Part shown: piece by piece, positions 1 to 11,386 of the stretch
Position numbering within the stretch: the stretch's first letter is position 1
Layout of the letters: the number at the start of each line of letters is the position of its first letter
From: Deuterostichococcus epilithicus
Lineage: Eukaryota > Chlorophyta > Trebouxiophyceae > Prasiolales > Stichococcaceae
Direction: 5' to 3'
Length of the DNA stretch: 64,000 nt
Assembly (NCBI GenBank): GCA_033439295.1
Contig: JAVTLE010000016.1
Coordinates: 62,001 to 126,000, forward strand
Notes under the pieces: generated by a model
The model's input: the letters and a program-made list of their open reading frames with translations, nothing else
Told to the model about the DNA's origin: nothing
The model's database searches: none
Program-made: the position numbers and the translations under genes

Positions 1-93
1 AGCTGCGGAAGCTGGAAGCCAGCTGGCCTGCCAGAACAGCGCATGCGCCATGGCAGCACTGATGAGCCGCAGAGGGGGCACAGCGGCAGGAAA

Positions 94-249
94 TCATTCT
101 CGGCGACAGCGCATGTAAGCGTGATGAAGAAGACCCGCCTGGCAGATGCCGGGGTGCAGCAGCAGGGCATTGACGGAGCCGGGCGCCACTGGGAAGCGGA
201 AGTGCTCGGCGCCGAGCGCACGGGCCTTCGTCAGCGCCTGCTGCGCCTC
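94..249 (-). CDS. Isolated exon, probably a terminal exon of a minus-strand gene
   Basis: On the minus strand a very good 3' splice site (pyrimidine run then CTGCAG, ending at 250) opens a reading frame that starts EAQQALTKARALGAEHF and stays open to a TGA at 94-96. A GC-type donor after GICQ (CAG then GCGGGT) would instead continue the gene off the left edge. The frame looks like protein (amphipathic, balanced charge), but I do not recognise it. It could be the last exon of the PHD/SPOC gene upstream on the same strand, or belong to a separate gene cut by the window edge. The phase of the last PHD-gene exon I could place does not join directly to it, so at least one further exon would lie between. 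Confidence 0.4.
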   Translation of the reverse strand, partial: EAQQALTKARALGAEHFRFPVAPGSVNALLLHPGICQAGLLHHAYMRCRRE

Positions 250-925
250 CTGCAGAGAAGGGAAAAAATAGCACCGATCATTGGGGGCAAAACAGCAATC
301 GATCATTCACACTCAGGACCACTGAGTGGCAGCGGATCCGAGGACAGCCGGCAGCATGCGCTCTGAAGGATGGAGCGGGCGGCAAGCCGCCTGGCGCCTG
401 AGGTGTGTGCCATCGCCGGCGCCAAATGCTGCAACCTCCCCGGGCGGCGCACCCTGTGGAGGTCACTGGACGGTGCACCAATGTGCTGACGCCGCATAAG
501 CCACAACGAGTGAAGTGATACAAGCTGTGCAGTCACAGACCAGCAGTCGTCTGCTGGGCAGTGGTACACCGAGCGGCTACAACCTGATGCAGCAAAGATG
601 TAGGGGAAAGGGTGCAGGGTTTTGGGACGGACGCCGCACCGTGGTCCTGTCTGCGGTCAGCGGGTAGCCGACGAGGCTGAAACGGAATCCGCGCAGCGGC
701 TTCTGCCCTGCAGGGCAGACGACGAGCAGCGGGGGTTTTTGGGGTTCAGGGTCGCCAAAGTTAACACGAATATGCGACTTGTCACCAGAGCTACGAAAAG
801 GGTGGCCGACATGGCGAGGTGCAGGCGGACGTTTTGGGCATGCACCTGCGGCGCATGGCGACAGCATCCTGTGTGTTTCAAGATTAAGACTGACGTGGGA
901 CGCCACAATAGAGCTTGCGCCTCAC

Positions 926-1129
926 CCCCAATGCCACCCGCTTGAGGGCCGGCAGCCGATTGCGCGGCGGCCGCCCTGTCTGGCGCCGGCTGGGCAAGCG
1001 CTGCCGATGTTGGCGGCTCCACCGCCGTCGTGCCATTTGCCATGCCCAACGGCTGCTGCGGGCGCTGCTGGTGGTACTGCCGCGTCTGCTGCGCTGTATC
1101 TTCCTTCAACTGCTGCCCCTGCCCCTGCC

Positions 1130-1188
<59 letters not shown>

Positions 1189-4100
1189 ACATCCACTAGG
1201 TGGCGGCCCCAGCCGCCGGCGCCGGCGCGCCCCCGTTCGGTCTTGCCGCCACCGCCGCCGCCTCCTGCTGGGCCCGCNGCGGCTGCTGCTGCCGCTCCGG
1301 CGCAGCTTCCTCCTGCCCGCCGGCCGCCGCCGCCGGCGCTGACGGCGCCACCTGCCCGGGATCGCAATAGTCTGGCCCTGGCCCCCGCTCAACCGCTGCG
1401 CTGCAGTCCTCCGAACGGCTGCCGTCTGTCCAGGTCAGCGGCTTCTTCATGGCTGCCGGACCCTGGAAGGCCACAGCACAGGTTTCGGGCAGGTTCGCAA
1501 ACTCTGCTGAGAAGGCGCCTCCAGCTCTGCTGTCATCCCATTCTACCGGAGGTTGGTCGGTTCGAAGCGCAGTCCTGGCTAGAACAACTGTGCGGATGGA
1601 AGAAGCGAGGCTCTGCCGGCACGACACGCCGCGCCTGCAGGCGCAACCCAGCTGGCTGCGGCTGCATGGACCAAGGGGCGATCGTTGGCAGCAAGCAGTG
1701 CTGACTTTAAGGGTTTAGGGCCGCGCACCTTTTTGAGCACGCCCTGCACCGAGGCAGAGGGCCGTGTGCGGTGCTGCGGCTGCGGCCGCTCGCCTGCCGT
1801 CACAAAGACGCCCCACAGCAGCTGCGGCCCGCCGTCCGGCGGGTTAGGCACCAGCGCCAGCCATGCCTGTGAAGCCGGAAGCCACTTTGGCACATGCTTG
1901 ACGTGGTTGATGTGGAAATAGCTCCCTGCACGACCTGGTGATAACGCGCACGCGAGCTGCGACCTGCCACGCACTGCCGCACACTTCCGCAAATGGGGTG
2001 TCAAGCTGGCAACATGATTGTTCTCCGCTGCACACTGTGCACATGAACAGGGTGCACAGGACCCTGCTCCAGGCTCCTCAGGCACGGTGCCACCGCGCAT
2101 GTGGACAGCAGCTGGTGCTGTGTCCAAGGACTTTGAGGGCTCAATCCAGCGGCAGCGGCACCTTGGAGGAGGGCAGGTCGACTCGGATGGCACGCCCGTT
2201 CTGCGGCAGGCTGCGGCACAGGCTGCCGACGCGCATCACGCCGCTCGCGTCGGCGGTGTTGGCGCCCAGCAGCAGCGGTGCAGCTGTGTGCGCCTCAGCA
2301 TAGCCCAGGTCTGCATGCGGCGGCACCCGGAAGTGAAGCGAATAATTATTTTATATGAATGATGTCAAGGGACAGCAGCGCCGCGCCGCTGTGTGCTTCC
2401 GCAGAGCCCCAGGTCTGCATTTGGAACAAGCACTATTGTGAGGCCATAATGTTCGCGGCACCGATCAGTGTGATCCAGACTTGCCCACATGACAGCCAGT
2501 TGCTGTTTCTTGGGGCACCGCTCGAGGCGTCCAGGGGCACACAGGACATGAGACATGACCGTCTCTAGTATTCACTCCATGCACGCACCGATCTCGTCGA
2601 CGGACACGATGCGCGCGTTGAACGACGTCGGCAGTGCGGCAGCAGCGGCGGCGCTGTCTGCGCCGTTGTTGAGCCCGAATGCGACGAGGTGCAGCGTCTC
2701 GACGGCGGCAGCGGCTGCGGCGCCGCCCGCCGGCCCCGACGCCACCGCCACATGCAGCCGCATGGCGCCACTCCACAAGCAGCCGCCGCGGCTCGCAGCG
2801 ACCTGCTTCCGCTGCATGTCCAGCCACCTTCGGATATGGCCAGAAGCATCGTTGCTGAGATGTCCCGGTCCATGCCTAGAGCGTCATGACAAGGCAGCGG
2901 CTGCAGCGCCTGTTAGGGCGAGGGCTGCACTGCCAGGACGCGTGTCCGGACCAGCAGCCATACATTAAACATAGTGAACAGAACGGACGAGATCCGCTGT
3001 CAGCTGAGGCGTGACAGGCAAGCCCTCGGGAGCAGGACCAACAGCGTCTACGAAGAGACAGGGCGGAAAGGCAGACGAGGGGGGGCTCACTTGCTGCGCT
3101 CGCAGGTGCGAGACTCCGCCTCACGCTTGAGCTGCTCCTCGTGCGCATTGTACTCCTTGGTCCGGGACTGCGGGAAGCAGTGGAAGCACACCCTGAGCGA
3201 CTGGTGTCAGCATCTGGCATGGCTCCGCCCTCGTGCTGAGGTGACGCTGACGCCTTGCATCTGCATGCGGGCAGCTCTGGGGGCGGCCAGGTGAGCTCCG
3301 GTCGCATGACGTCGGTGCCTTCAGTCAGCGAGACAGGGCTCGGCATCGAAGCCTTGCTATGGCCAAACTAGTGCCAGAAAAAGCCGGGTGCGTATTTTGG
3401 TGCGCATTCTGATTGAAACACAATCAGTTGTTCATAAAGTATAGGGGAAGGATGGATCTTTTCCAGCAACATGAACGAATTCGTCAGGATTGCTGTGCCG
3501 CTAGAGTTTCCAGAACAAGCCAGCGAAGCGGCCCAGGCAGGGTCGATTCGGCTGTCATGCAGTGGTGCGGTGGACTCGCAGGCATGCTGGTCATCCCGCC
3601 GCAGGGCTTCATTGCACAGCAGCTCCGTTGGGTGGTGCACTCACTCCTCACGCATGTCGNNTNNANTCACCTCCTAAAAAAACAAAACGGCCAGAAACAT
3701 GGCCCTACAGCGAGCTGTTTCAGACAGACAGATGCTGAAGCGTCACCAGCTCACACCCACAGCGGTGGGGCGAACAAAGTGCGTGGGGGGACGAAGGCAG
3801 ACCTGCATGTCGCTGAGGATGTTTGAGAACGTGTTGGAAGACGCCGCCACGCGCGGCAGCGGCCCCTTGGGCTTTTCCGCGCTGTCCGCGGGCTGCCCCG
3901 GCAGCGGCCGCCCGCCCGGCAGCCGCTGCTGCATGCGTGCGGAGACAGCGGCGCCGGCGGCGCCGGCCGCCGCGGTGCCGCCCTCGCCGGCCGGCAGCGG
4001 CCGCGGTGGCGGGCGGCGCAGCGGCGCGCCACCAGGCTGCTGTTGCGGCATCGCGGTGCGGCCAAGCAGGCTGGTGTTGGCCGGTTGTGACGACAGGGCG

Positions 4101-5819
4101 CCTGCGTGTTGCGGAACACAACGTCAGGCATACCGCAGCAGAGACCTGTGTGCGCATGTTGTGCAGGTGAGGCAGGCCTGCGGGCACCACAGGAGGAAAT
4201 GCCTTGCAGGTCAGCAAGCGGGCATTGTGTGCACTCGTGGGACACATGCGCAAACGTGGCCGCAAGCATCGGCGCAGCTGGCCGCTGGTCCAGCAGGCGT
4301 GGCGATCGCGGTGCAGAGCACTTGAGAACGAGGCCCTCGACGATCTTCCCCGACACAACAGGAGACAGAGCCACGCCTCAAAGAGTTTGTCAGCCGGCTT
4401 GCGACGCACCAAAGAGCTCGTTGTCGTCTTGGAGTGCCGCGGATCGGGGCGACTCTGCCGCCGCCGCGCCTGCGCCGCCCCTCGGCGACCCGTCAGATGT
4501 GTTCCGCCGCAACCCCGACGGCCCAGGCCCTGCAGGCTTCGCAGCAGTGGCAGCGCTGGCGGCTCTACGCTCGGACTCGTCCGAGGAGCCTGTGCGCCGC
4601 AGGGCACCGTTTGCTGCGGCATTTTCACCGCTGCCGCCGCTGCCGGCGGAGCGCGGCGACTCATTCGAGGCCGTGCGCCTCAGGCCGGGCTGGGCGCCGG
4701 CGCTGCCGCTGTCTCTGCCGGTGCGCAGAGCCGGCAGCTTGGGCAGCGGCCCGCCCGCGGGCTTTGGCAGCTTGGCCCAGCCGTCGTGCAGCGGCGCGGC
4801 CTCCGCCTCGGCCTTGCGCTTGGCCGGCAGTATGGCGCGCGGCTTGCCGGCCCCCGCCGCCGCCACTGTCGCCGAGCCGGATCCGGCTGAGTTGCCGCCC
4901 GCATCTGCCGCCGGCGCGGCCTCACCGACCGCAGCCGCCGCCTGCTCCGCCGCGTTGGCCGCCCTCTGCAGAGCGTCCTCCGCCGCGGCGGCGCTGTCGG
5001 TCGTCGCCTGGCTGCCGCCCGGCGAGGCGGCGGCCGAGCCGGAGGCTTGCGCCGGCCGGTTCTGCTGCGGGGATTCTGCCTCCGGCACCACTTCCGACAC
5101 CGTGGGGGACTCTGCCTCGTCCAGCCTGCGGCGCAACATTACGCTAGCATGGGCACACTGGCTCATCGACACAGCTGCAGGCTCTGGGCGTGATCAGCCA
5201 CCTGCTTGGTTCCGCACCTAAGCATGGCGTGCAGGCAGTGAATGAGACGGCAGACGGTGCATGAAGGTGCATCTGATCAGGTCCCACCAAGGTCGGCTGC
5301 GGCCATGCAGTGAAGGCTGCTGCAGCTGAGAACGCACCCGATGCCGGCGGGTCGGAAGGCCTCGCCGTCAAAACCGTGCTCTACGCAGAAGTCGCAGTAC
5401 CATGCCGACTCAGGCGGCTCAGGCAGCGGCGGCAGGAAGCAGTACAGGTGCCGTGCGCCGGTACACCTGCACCGTCGCGTGCACAGCAGCCTGAAGCGGA
5501 AAGTCAGGGGATGAACGGGTCTGTGCTGCAATGCTAATGAGCTGGCGGACAAGGCCGCCCGAAATTCTGCGCCGGCTGGATTGTCAGCAAATGCAGGAAG
5601 GCGATCACCTGCTGCATCGCGAGGATCTAACGCTTGCCCGAGCATGCACACGATGCGAAAGCAGACGCACCCCTCATCATAGCTCTCGCACAGCACCAGC
5701 CGGGCGGCGCCGCCGGCGTCGCCGCACATCTCGCATGCGACATCGTCGCCAGCCCATTCCGGCAACTCTTCCGAGGCCACCGATACGCTGTCGCCTCCAC
5801 ATGACTCTGAGTCGCTCAT
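926..5819 (-). CDS. PHD-finger protein with a SPOC-like domain and polyQ tail (PHF3/DIDO/Bye1-like)
   Basis: Probable nuclear chromatin/transcription factor. The start MSDSESCGG at 5819 opens a PHD finger built across one phase-consistent intron: CEMC, then LVLCESYDEGC, HLYC and CDFC give the full Cys4-His-Cys3 set (exons about 5819-5680 and 5469-5330). A long disordered Ala/Ser/Pro region follows (about 5128-4410), with repeated basic-Ser/Thr-Pro patches such as LRRTASNESPR and LRRNTSDGSPR. Next come SNTFSNILSDMQ (to about 3808) and SRTKEYNAHEEQLKREAE (about 3167-3090). A domain from about 2879 to 1690 begins CLWSGAMRLHVAV and ends LLWGVFVTAG, with an intermediate LPTSFNARIVSVDEID. This order resembles SPOC domains of PHF3/DIDO-type proteins, which pair PHD with SPOC and read phosphorylated RNA polymerase II tails. 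The tail holds about 20 Gln encoded by a CAG run. An alternative for the C-terminal domain is the plant AIPP2-type fold, which also ends in LWGVF. The 3' end is not resolved, and a possible upstream exon lies near 6040-6180. Confidence 0.6.
1138..1188. repeat. CTG/CAG trinucleotide run encoding polyglutamine
   Basis: About 17 perfect CTG units on the plus strand, with one TTG interruption just before. On the minus strand they read CAG and encode the Gln run of the PHD/SPOC gene. A donor at GATCCCGGGCAG and an acceptor just before the CAG run would splice directly into the Gln frame. The same tract is open in other frames (Ala, Leu, Cys), so only the splice structure makes Gln the natural reading. 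Confidence 0.85.
1278..1278. other. Ambiguous base in GC-rich tract
   Basis: A single N lies in a GGC/GCC-rich stretch inside the likely intron (or exon) before the polyQ exon of the PHD/SPOC gene. Frames on either side disagree about which is coding, so a sequencing indel here is possible. Confidence 0.9.
3660..3666. other. Cluster of ambiguous bases
   Basis: Five Ns within seven bases, in a likely intron of the PHD/SPOC gene. It marks a low-quality consensus, so gene structure between about 3800 and 3170 should be treated with caution. Confidence 0.9.
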
Positions 5820-7518
5820 TGTTGCCTCCACACGGTGCGGCCGGCTCCACAGCGGTAGTTCGCCTTTCGAATGCTGAGATCGACAGATGAGGCGCCCACC
5901 ACAAATGAAGTTCCGCAGCGCTGAACCGCAGGTGGGCTGGCTCAATGAGCCAGCGCTGTTTCCGAATATGCGCTTTGGATGATGTGCGGCAGCCTGTCGA
6001 GGTGACAGAACTAGGCCACAGACGGACCCACCCTGAAGTTGTCAAGGTCGATAGACAGCGGCCGATTGCGACTCGGCAGGTCCGGCACGGCTTCTGGGAA
6101 CGGCAGCCACTCCAAGTGCGCACCTTGCGATTCGCCAATAGAACAACGGACGCGGGCGCTTCCCAGCATGGTACGCCCCTGTGCAGGGGGCCGATCGGGA
6201 CGGAGTGGGGGATGCGCCGTGCAGTCCTGCATCAGCAAGCAGCACAGGCTTGAGCTGTCAACCTGTCATTCACTGCTATTCGAGGCAGGGGCAACGCAGA
6301 TGATATCTCGTGTTTAGAAGGCAGCCCTCGGAGTCACTCACTCCAACGCGTGTCAGTTGACGCAGGTGGCGGCGCGGCACAGGGCGGCGCAGCACGAGCA
6401 GCCACATAACCGGGTCAAACACGGATCAATACCGACCAGGTGGTTTTCATGATGGTCGAAAGGTGCTGTTCCATCACATCACCATGTAAGTGAGCCGAGT
6501 GATCTATGGCAGCTTGCCGCCGACGCATGCTGTGACTGCAGACCTTCACCTGGCAGCGGTGGGCTGCACTCATACACCGCCCGGCAAAGGCTCGAAGCCT
6601 CACCGACAGGAATGTTCTGGCTCATGTACAGAAAAGCTGCATCCATCCGGCAGGTCGGCCGCCGCACTTGACGCTGGGTGGCTCGTTGTTGACCGCCCTG
6701 CGCAAATTCTGATGCACTGACCCCTTTGTGGAGCTTCGACCAGACGTGGTCCAGGCTGCACTATGCCAGTAGCCGAGTTGCATACAAATGATGTGTATTA
6801 GGTTTCGGATGCAGCGCAGCCGCTCGGCGCGGCACCATTGCGAAGGGGGCCTCCAATGCATGAGCGGCTGATGCGTCCGGCCGGAGGAGCGAAGTTGAGA
6901 CGGCGGTGGTGACGCTTCATGAGCGGTCATGCAAATTATTAAATATACCAATTATTGTTGCAGAGACATCAGACAAGACTGCTGCAGAGGCGTTGGACAA
7001 GACTGCATGCATCTACTTACTCTTATGCTCTTATGCTTCTTCGATATGTACAGTACGGTGTCGTGCAAAGGCAGCGCTGACTGACGCACTCAAATAATAC
7101 CGCTGCTCTGGCGCACATGCACCGATGCGCAATGAAACGCTAAAGGAGATGTTCTACCTGCAACCCAATATTCACATGGGCCATTACGCAGAAGTGCAGC
7201 CCCTCATATTGCGCTCATTGTCGCCGCACCGGCACCGGCATCAGCACTGGCCCAAGCGCCTGCACCGCCTGCATTACATCATTGTTCAGGGAGCTGCAAC
7301 CGACACCGAAGAATGCTGCAGATGGTCGTGTTGACGGCAGCTGGGATGCACCTGCGAAAGGTGCATATGCAATGGCGTAACAGCGTCGCTCATGTCAGCA
7401 GCCCTCAGCGCAGCGCTCAGGCTCAGATGCCCGAAGAATGATGCCTTGAACATGCAAATCTTCACAATGGAAGCAAGACCACGGGAGAATTCGATTGGGC
7501 ATTGAGGATTCGCACCTC
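5820..7518. other. Mostly intergenic, one possible exon near 6040-6180 (minus)
   Basis: The stretch is less GC-rich than its surroundings, especially 6,720-7,480, and holds no long convincing gene. One minus-strand segment after an acceptor near 6190 reads HLEWLPFPEAVPDLPSRNR, then SIDLDNFR, and reaches a donor (AGG then GTGGGT). It looks protein-like but I do not recognise it. It could be a 5' exon of the PHD/SPOC gene, whose frame stays open upstream of MSDSES to about 5990, or a last exon of the gene upstream. The remainder shows no supported feature. Confidence 0.4.
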
Positions 7519-10353
7519 TCACGTGTGCATCGGCCAGCGCACAATCAGGTACGCATAGCCAGGAAGTATGCGGCGGTTTGGCCAATTCTGGAACATCTGT
7601 GCATGGCCTTTGGCCATGCTGCTGCGACCGTGTTGCGCCTCGTCGGCTGCGCGCGGGCGTTTGTGCGAGGTGGCGCCGGCAGGAGGCGACCGGAAGAAAA
7701 CTTGGGCAGCATATTTCCGCGCCATGGCGCCAGACTCAGGCGCACGATGGTCCGGCTGCGAACACAACGCGCAGCGGCGCCCAGCTGATGGGGTCCTGCA
7801 CATCACAGAGACACGAGTCAGAGGTCGACCCAACTTCGATGATCAACTCGAGTAGACGTTGGTGGGCGATATGGCTGCAAGGACGGCCGCCGCTGGCCTG
7901 GAGGGCAGGCCCCCAAGGAAACGAACAATCGCTCAGACCGCGAGCTGGCATCAGGCGCATCGAGGCCGCTGCCACTATGGCTGCGGCCTCACGGCAGTGT
8001 AGTTGCGCTGCGCCAGCAGAAGGTTTGGCAGCTTGCTGCTGCAGCTGGTTTTCAGGAGACGGCAGCAGAAGCCTGGACGTCAAGCGAAGGGCGGCCTCCA
8101 AATCAGGGGCAGGCAATGGGCGCGCCTGCATGTGGACCTCGATGCGGGTAGGGTCGGGCTCAAAGGCGGCGTCCAGAATCTGCGCCATCAGCGGCGCCGG
8201 CACCGCGCCCAGGCTGCAGCCGTTCCGCCAGGTTCTGCGGCGCCAAGGGGGCTATGTGGGTTGAAGATACTGGGTTGTATCGGATCGGCAAGTTGTGATC
8301 CCCGTGAGGGCGCCGGCACCGCCGCCAACTCCCAGCCGTTCTGCCATGTCCTGCGGCGTGATGCTGGGTAGGTTAAGCAATCAGGTGTAGATTCCCGCCA
8401 CAATGCTGCGGCGCCGCGGCCGTGTCCAGGCTCGACGGCGCAGGGCGCCATGCAGTGCACATCGCATGACCCATTGTCCTGCAAAGGCCCACACTGGCAG
8501 TGGCATTGCTGTGGCGGCATTGCTTCGGGCTTGTGCAACGTGCACCAATTGGCATCTGCGTCTGCAGGTGACCGCTGGGCTGCCGTCACGAGGCCTCGGC
8601 TTCAACTGTTCGCCCCTTTCCTTGCGGCTCGCCACCCTTCGAACTGCTCCCAGACCTGCTTCGAGGAAAACCAAGAAGGTCGAGCTGCTGTTGCTGCCTC
8701 TGCTGCATGAGCTCTCGGGCAGCTGAGGCTTGCGCACCTGCGGTGCATGCCCAACAGGAAGGTGTGCCGCCGCCGCTGAGCTCCCCGGCGCAGCGCTGCT
8801 GCAAAGTCCCGGAAAGCCGTCTCCACCTCCGGGCTCATGCCCGGCAGGCCCACCTTCAGCAGCCTGCAATGAATGACCATCCGACAAGCGTGACCCTTCT
8901 GCAACCGACCCCAACCCCTAAACCCTGAACCAACCAGGAGGCGGCGTAGAACTTAGGATCCCGCCTCCGCCTGCACGCACATGCCCCATTCTCAGGTGCC
9001 TGCAGCTCGAACACACGAGCCCGAAGCTGAGCATGAACGTCAGATCGCGCGAGTCCGTGCGGCAGCTCGACAGGGTCGCCTGATGCTGCAGCTTGGCGGG
9101 CTGGAGTTTTGGTCTCAAGCGATGGAGCACAATGTGTACATTCGCGAAGCACCAACCGGTCTCACTCGGCATCGCCTGACGTTGACGACCTTCACTGAAG
9201 GCCAGCCTACTAGCTTTGGCTCACCTGACTTGGCAAGAGGGCGCCAGCGCCGGGCCGGCAAAGCGCAGGAAGCGGCACACGGCGGCGGCCGCCGGCGCCG
9301 GCAGCCGCGAGGCCGCGCCGCGCGCTGGCGCCGCGGCCACCGAGCCCGCCAGCTGCAGCGACAGCGCCTGCAGCTGCCGCGCGGCGCCCAGCTGGTGACC
9401 GAGGACCGCCAGCGCCGCCGCATGCGGCGGCAGCATGCGGCCCACCTCCGTGACTGCCGGCAGGAACAGCTCGTCTTGTGGCAGGTAGACTACGGGGGCC
9501 TCGGCAGACATGGACATCGCACAGCCGCGCCGCTGTGCTCGAGTGCAGGCATGCCGCCGCCGGCTCAGCACGGCCAGGATCTCGGCGCAGAGTTGGCGCG
9601 ATGCAGTCCCCGCACCTGTGATCGCCAGCTTGTGCAGGCCGGCCTCGGCGGCAGCTGCCGCCAGCACCGCCCCGCCCATGTCGTCGAACGTGTATGCGGG
9701 GTTCCACCCGTTCGAGTAGACCATCCGCAGCGTTGCCTGCGCGCATATGAGCAGCATTTTCCCATAGCTAGTTGAACGCCTCGAGGACGACTGCTTGGAC
9801 ACCGAGACCGAGAGCTCAGCAATTGTACGCCTGGTGCGGGCCTGAGTCGCGCCAGGCAGGAAGGCACGACCTCGTGCAGTTGGAGTCCTGCACGACTTCG
9901 GAACGACCTTGGCGCCAGAGTGCATGTTTTAGAAAAAGGGCTGAGCCCGGGACGGCCTGCGAGCTGTGCCTCGAGCACATTGAATTGAATTGACACGCCC
10001 ATGAACTGGACAGCAACAGGCGCCCACCTGCGCGCTGTCTGCCCGTGCCGCGAGCTGGGCAGGCGTCCACAGCCGCGCAAGCCACAGCTTGCGCTCGCCT
10101 GCGGCAGTCAGTACCAAGCGGTGGGCTGACGAATTCTGTAAGCTTGTCTCAGGCTGTCCGCACCGAGTCTTGCTGGCAGAGATGGCCAGCCCACCAGGCA
10201 TCGCGCAGTCCAGCGCACAGTACCTCGAAGGCAGTGCCGCGGCAGCTCCAGCGCCAGCCGACTGTGCAGCTCCTTGGCGGCGGCCGCGTCCATGCACCGC
10301 CTTTCCTGCCGCCCGTCTGTCGCTTCCGACTGGCTGGCTGCCTCGAGCGGCAT
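7519..10353 (-). CDS. Unrecognised multi-exon protein
   Basis: Not recognised. A probable start is MPLEAASQSEATDGR at 10353. Its exon ends in HCLR and joins in phase across one intron to GERKLWLARLWTPAQLAAR, which ends at a GTGGGC donor near 10030. The next exon opens after CGCGCAG and reads VYSNGWNPAYTFDDMGGAV, then KLAITGAG. In the same frame it continues into VVYLPQDELFLPAVTEVGR and a long Ala/Leu/Arg-rich helical region to about 9228. Possible later exons read SDVHAQLRARVFELQ (about 9000), LPGMSPEVETAFRDFAAALR (about 8860), TPQDMAERL (about 8340) and QILDAAFEPDPTRIEVHMQA (about 8190). A last candidate exon or separate small gene runs from an ATG at 7725 (MARKYAAQVFF) to a stop at 7519. 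The repeated helices suggest an all-alpha scaffold, which is inference. Exon order is fairly secure upstream of 9.2 kb and weak below. Confidence 0.42.
8188..8358 (-). repeat. Degenerate duplicated exon segment
   Basis: On the minus strand, 8358-8290 reads SITPQDMAERL then GGGAGA. The stretch 8253-8188 reads LAPQNLAERL then GRGAGA. At DNA level both have CGCCGCAG, a GACATGG or AACCTGG core, CGGAACGGCTG or AGAACGGCTG, then GGTGCCGGCGCC. They are diverged tandem copies about 105 bases apart. The lower copy runs into the acceptor before QILDAAFEP, so at least one is probably non-coding. Confidence 0.6.
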
Positions 10354-11386
10354 TGAGTTCAGCGGCGGCGCCGGCCGGCCGGCGGCTGCCGCCCTGCCTG
10401 GATGCGCCTCCGCGGCGCTGCCTGCTTCCTTTGAGTGGGTGCGGCGACGACCAGGTTGTCTACGGCTTCCTGGCGACAAGGCCGTCACGGCTGCATCAGC
10501 TCTGCCTGTTGCACTACCGCAGCGGCTGTTGCTTTGACCAAGTTGGTGGGCCCGCTGGCCACAGCTTGCCTCGGCTAAGCAGTATCGTTCAAGGAGCAGC
10601 AGTGCGCTTATGGTCTTACACAAGCGCAGCACACACGAAGAAGAGTGGGTGGGCAGGTGTTCGTTGAGCAGGTCAAGACGCTCGAATAAGATGTCTTGGC
10701 TTGTGCAGCTGTTTGTACGCGATTGCTTCAATTCGCCCGTTCTTCGTGAATCTTTGCGGTTGAAGTGAGCTGTGTTGTGAGGCTCAATAAATTGCAGCAA
10801 CTGCTCTTATTGGCCAGCAGCGTCATCCAGCACGTGCGATCAGGACTTTGAATTCGCTGGGGGTGCACTTACCTACCCATAAATTCGCAAATTTGAGAAA
10901 CGTGCCCCACATGGTTGAGCAATGGCTTCGCTGCAAATTCGGCAGGGATGACGGAGAGCTTCTGGTAGCAGGTCTAGCAACAACGTTTTAAATTGCGTCT
11001 TGTGACCAGCTACCCGCACTGCAATTGGATTGTGTTGAATATTCTTCAGCCTCAGGCTGCCTCACCGAATACGCGTTTGTACACAAAGAATCATGTCTCC
11101 ACCAAACATTCGGTGGACTGTGTGGGCCATTGGATCCCGGCCTCCTACTGACGTTTCTACTGACGTTTCAATCGCTGCACAAGGCGATAAGGCCAAACCA
11201 AGAGCAGCGGGAATGCCGTGGCGCTTCTGGAGGCTCCTCTGCCGCCAGGTTCTGAATCTGAGGCGGTGCCATGCTGTGTACTCGGATGCAGCTGTTGTGG
11301 GTCTGTCTTGCGCCTCTGATGCTCGCAGCCGTCTGACGCAGTAGGTCTCTGTCAGGACGTCTCCTTCGAACGTTGATTGCCTTGAC
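10354..11386. other. Intergenic region between helicase 3' end and the next minus-strand gene
   Basis: About 1 kb, comparatively AT-rich from 10,600 to 11,050. It should hold the helicase 3' UTR on its right and the promoter/5' UTR of the unrecognised gene on its left. A 12-base tandem duplication (CTACTGACGTTT twice) sits near 11147-11171. Short reading frames here lack splice context or protein-like composition. Confidence 0.6.

Noticed and set aside
1030-1704. Long plus-strand frame rich in Cys or Leu across the CTG run
   Set aside because: It is the trinucleotide repeat read in other frames; splice signals and homology support the minus-strand Gln reading.
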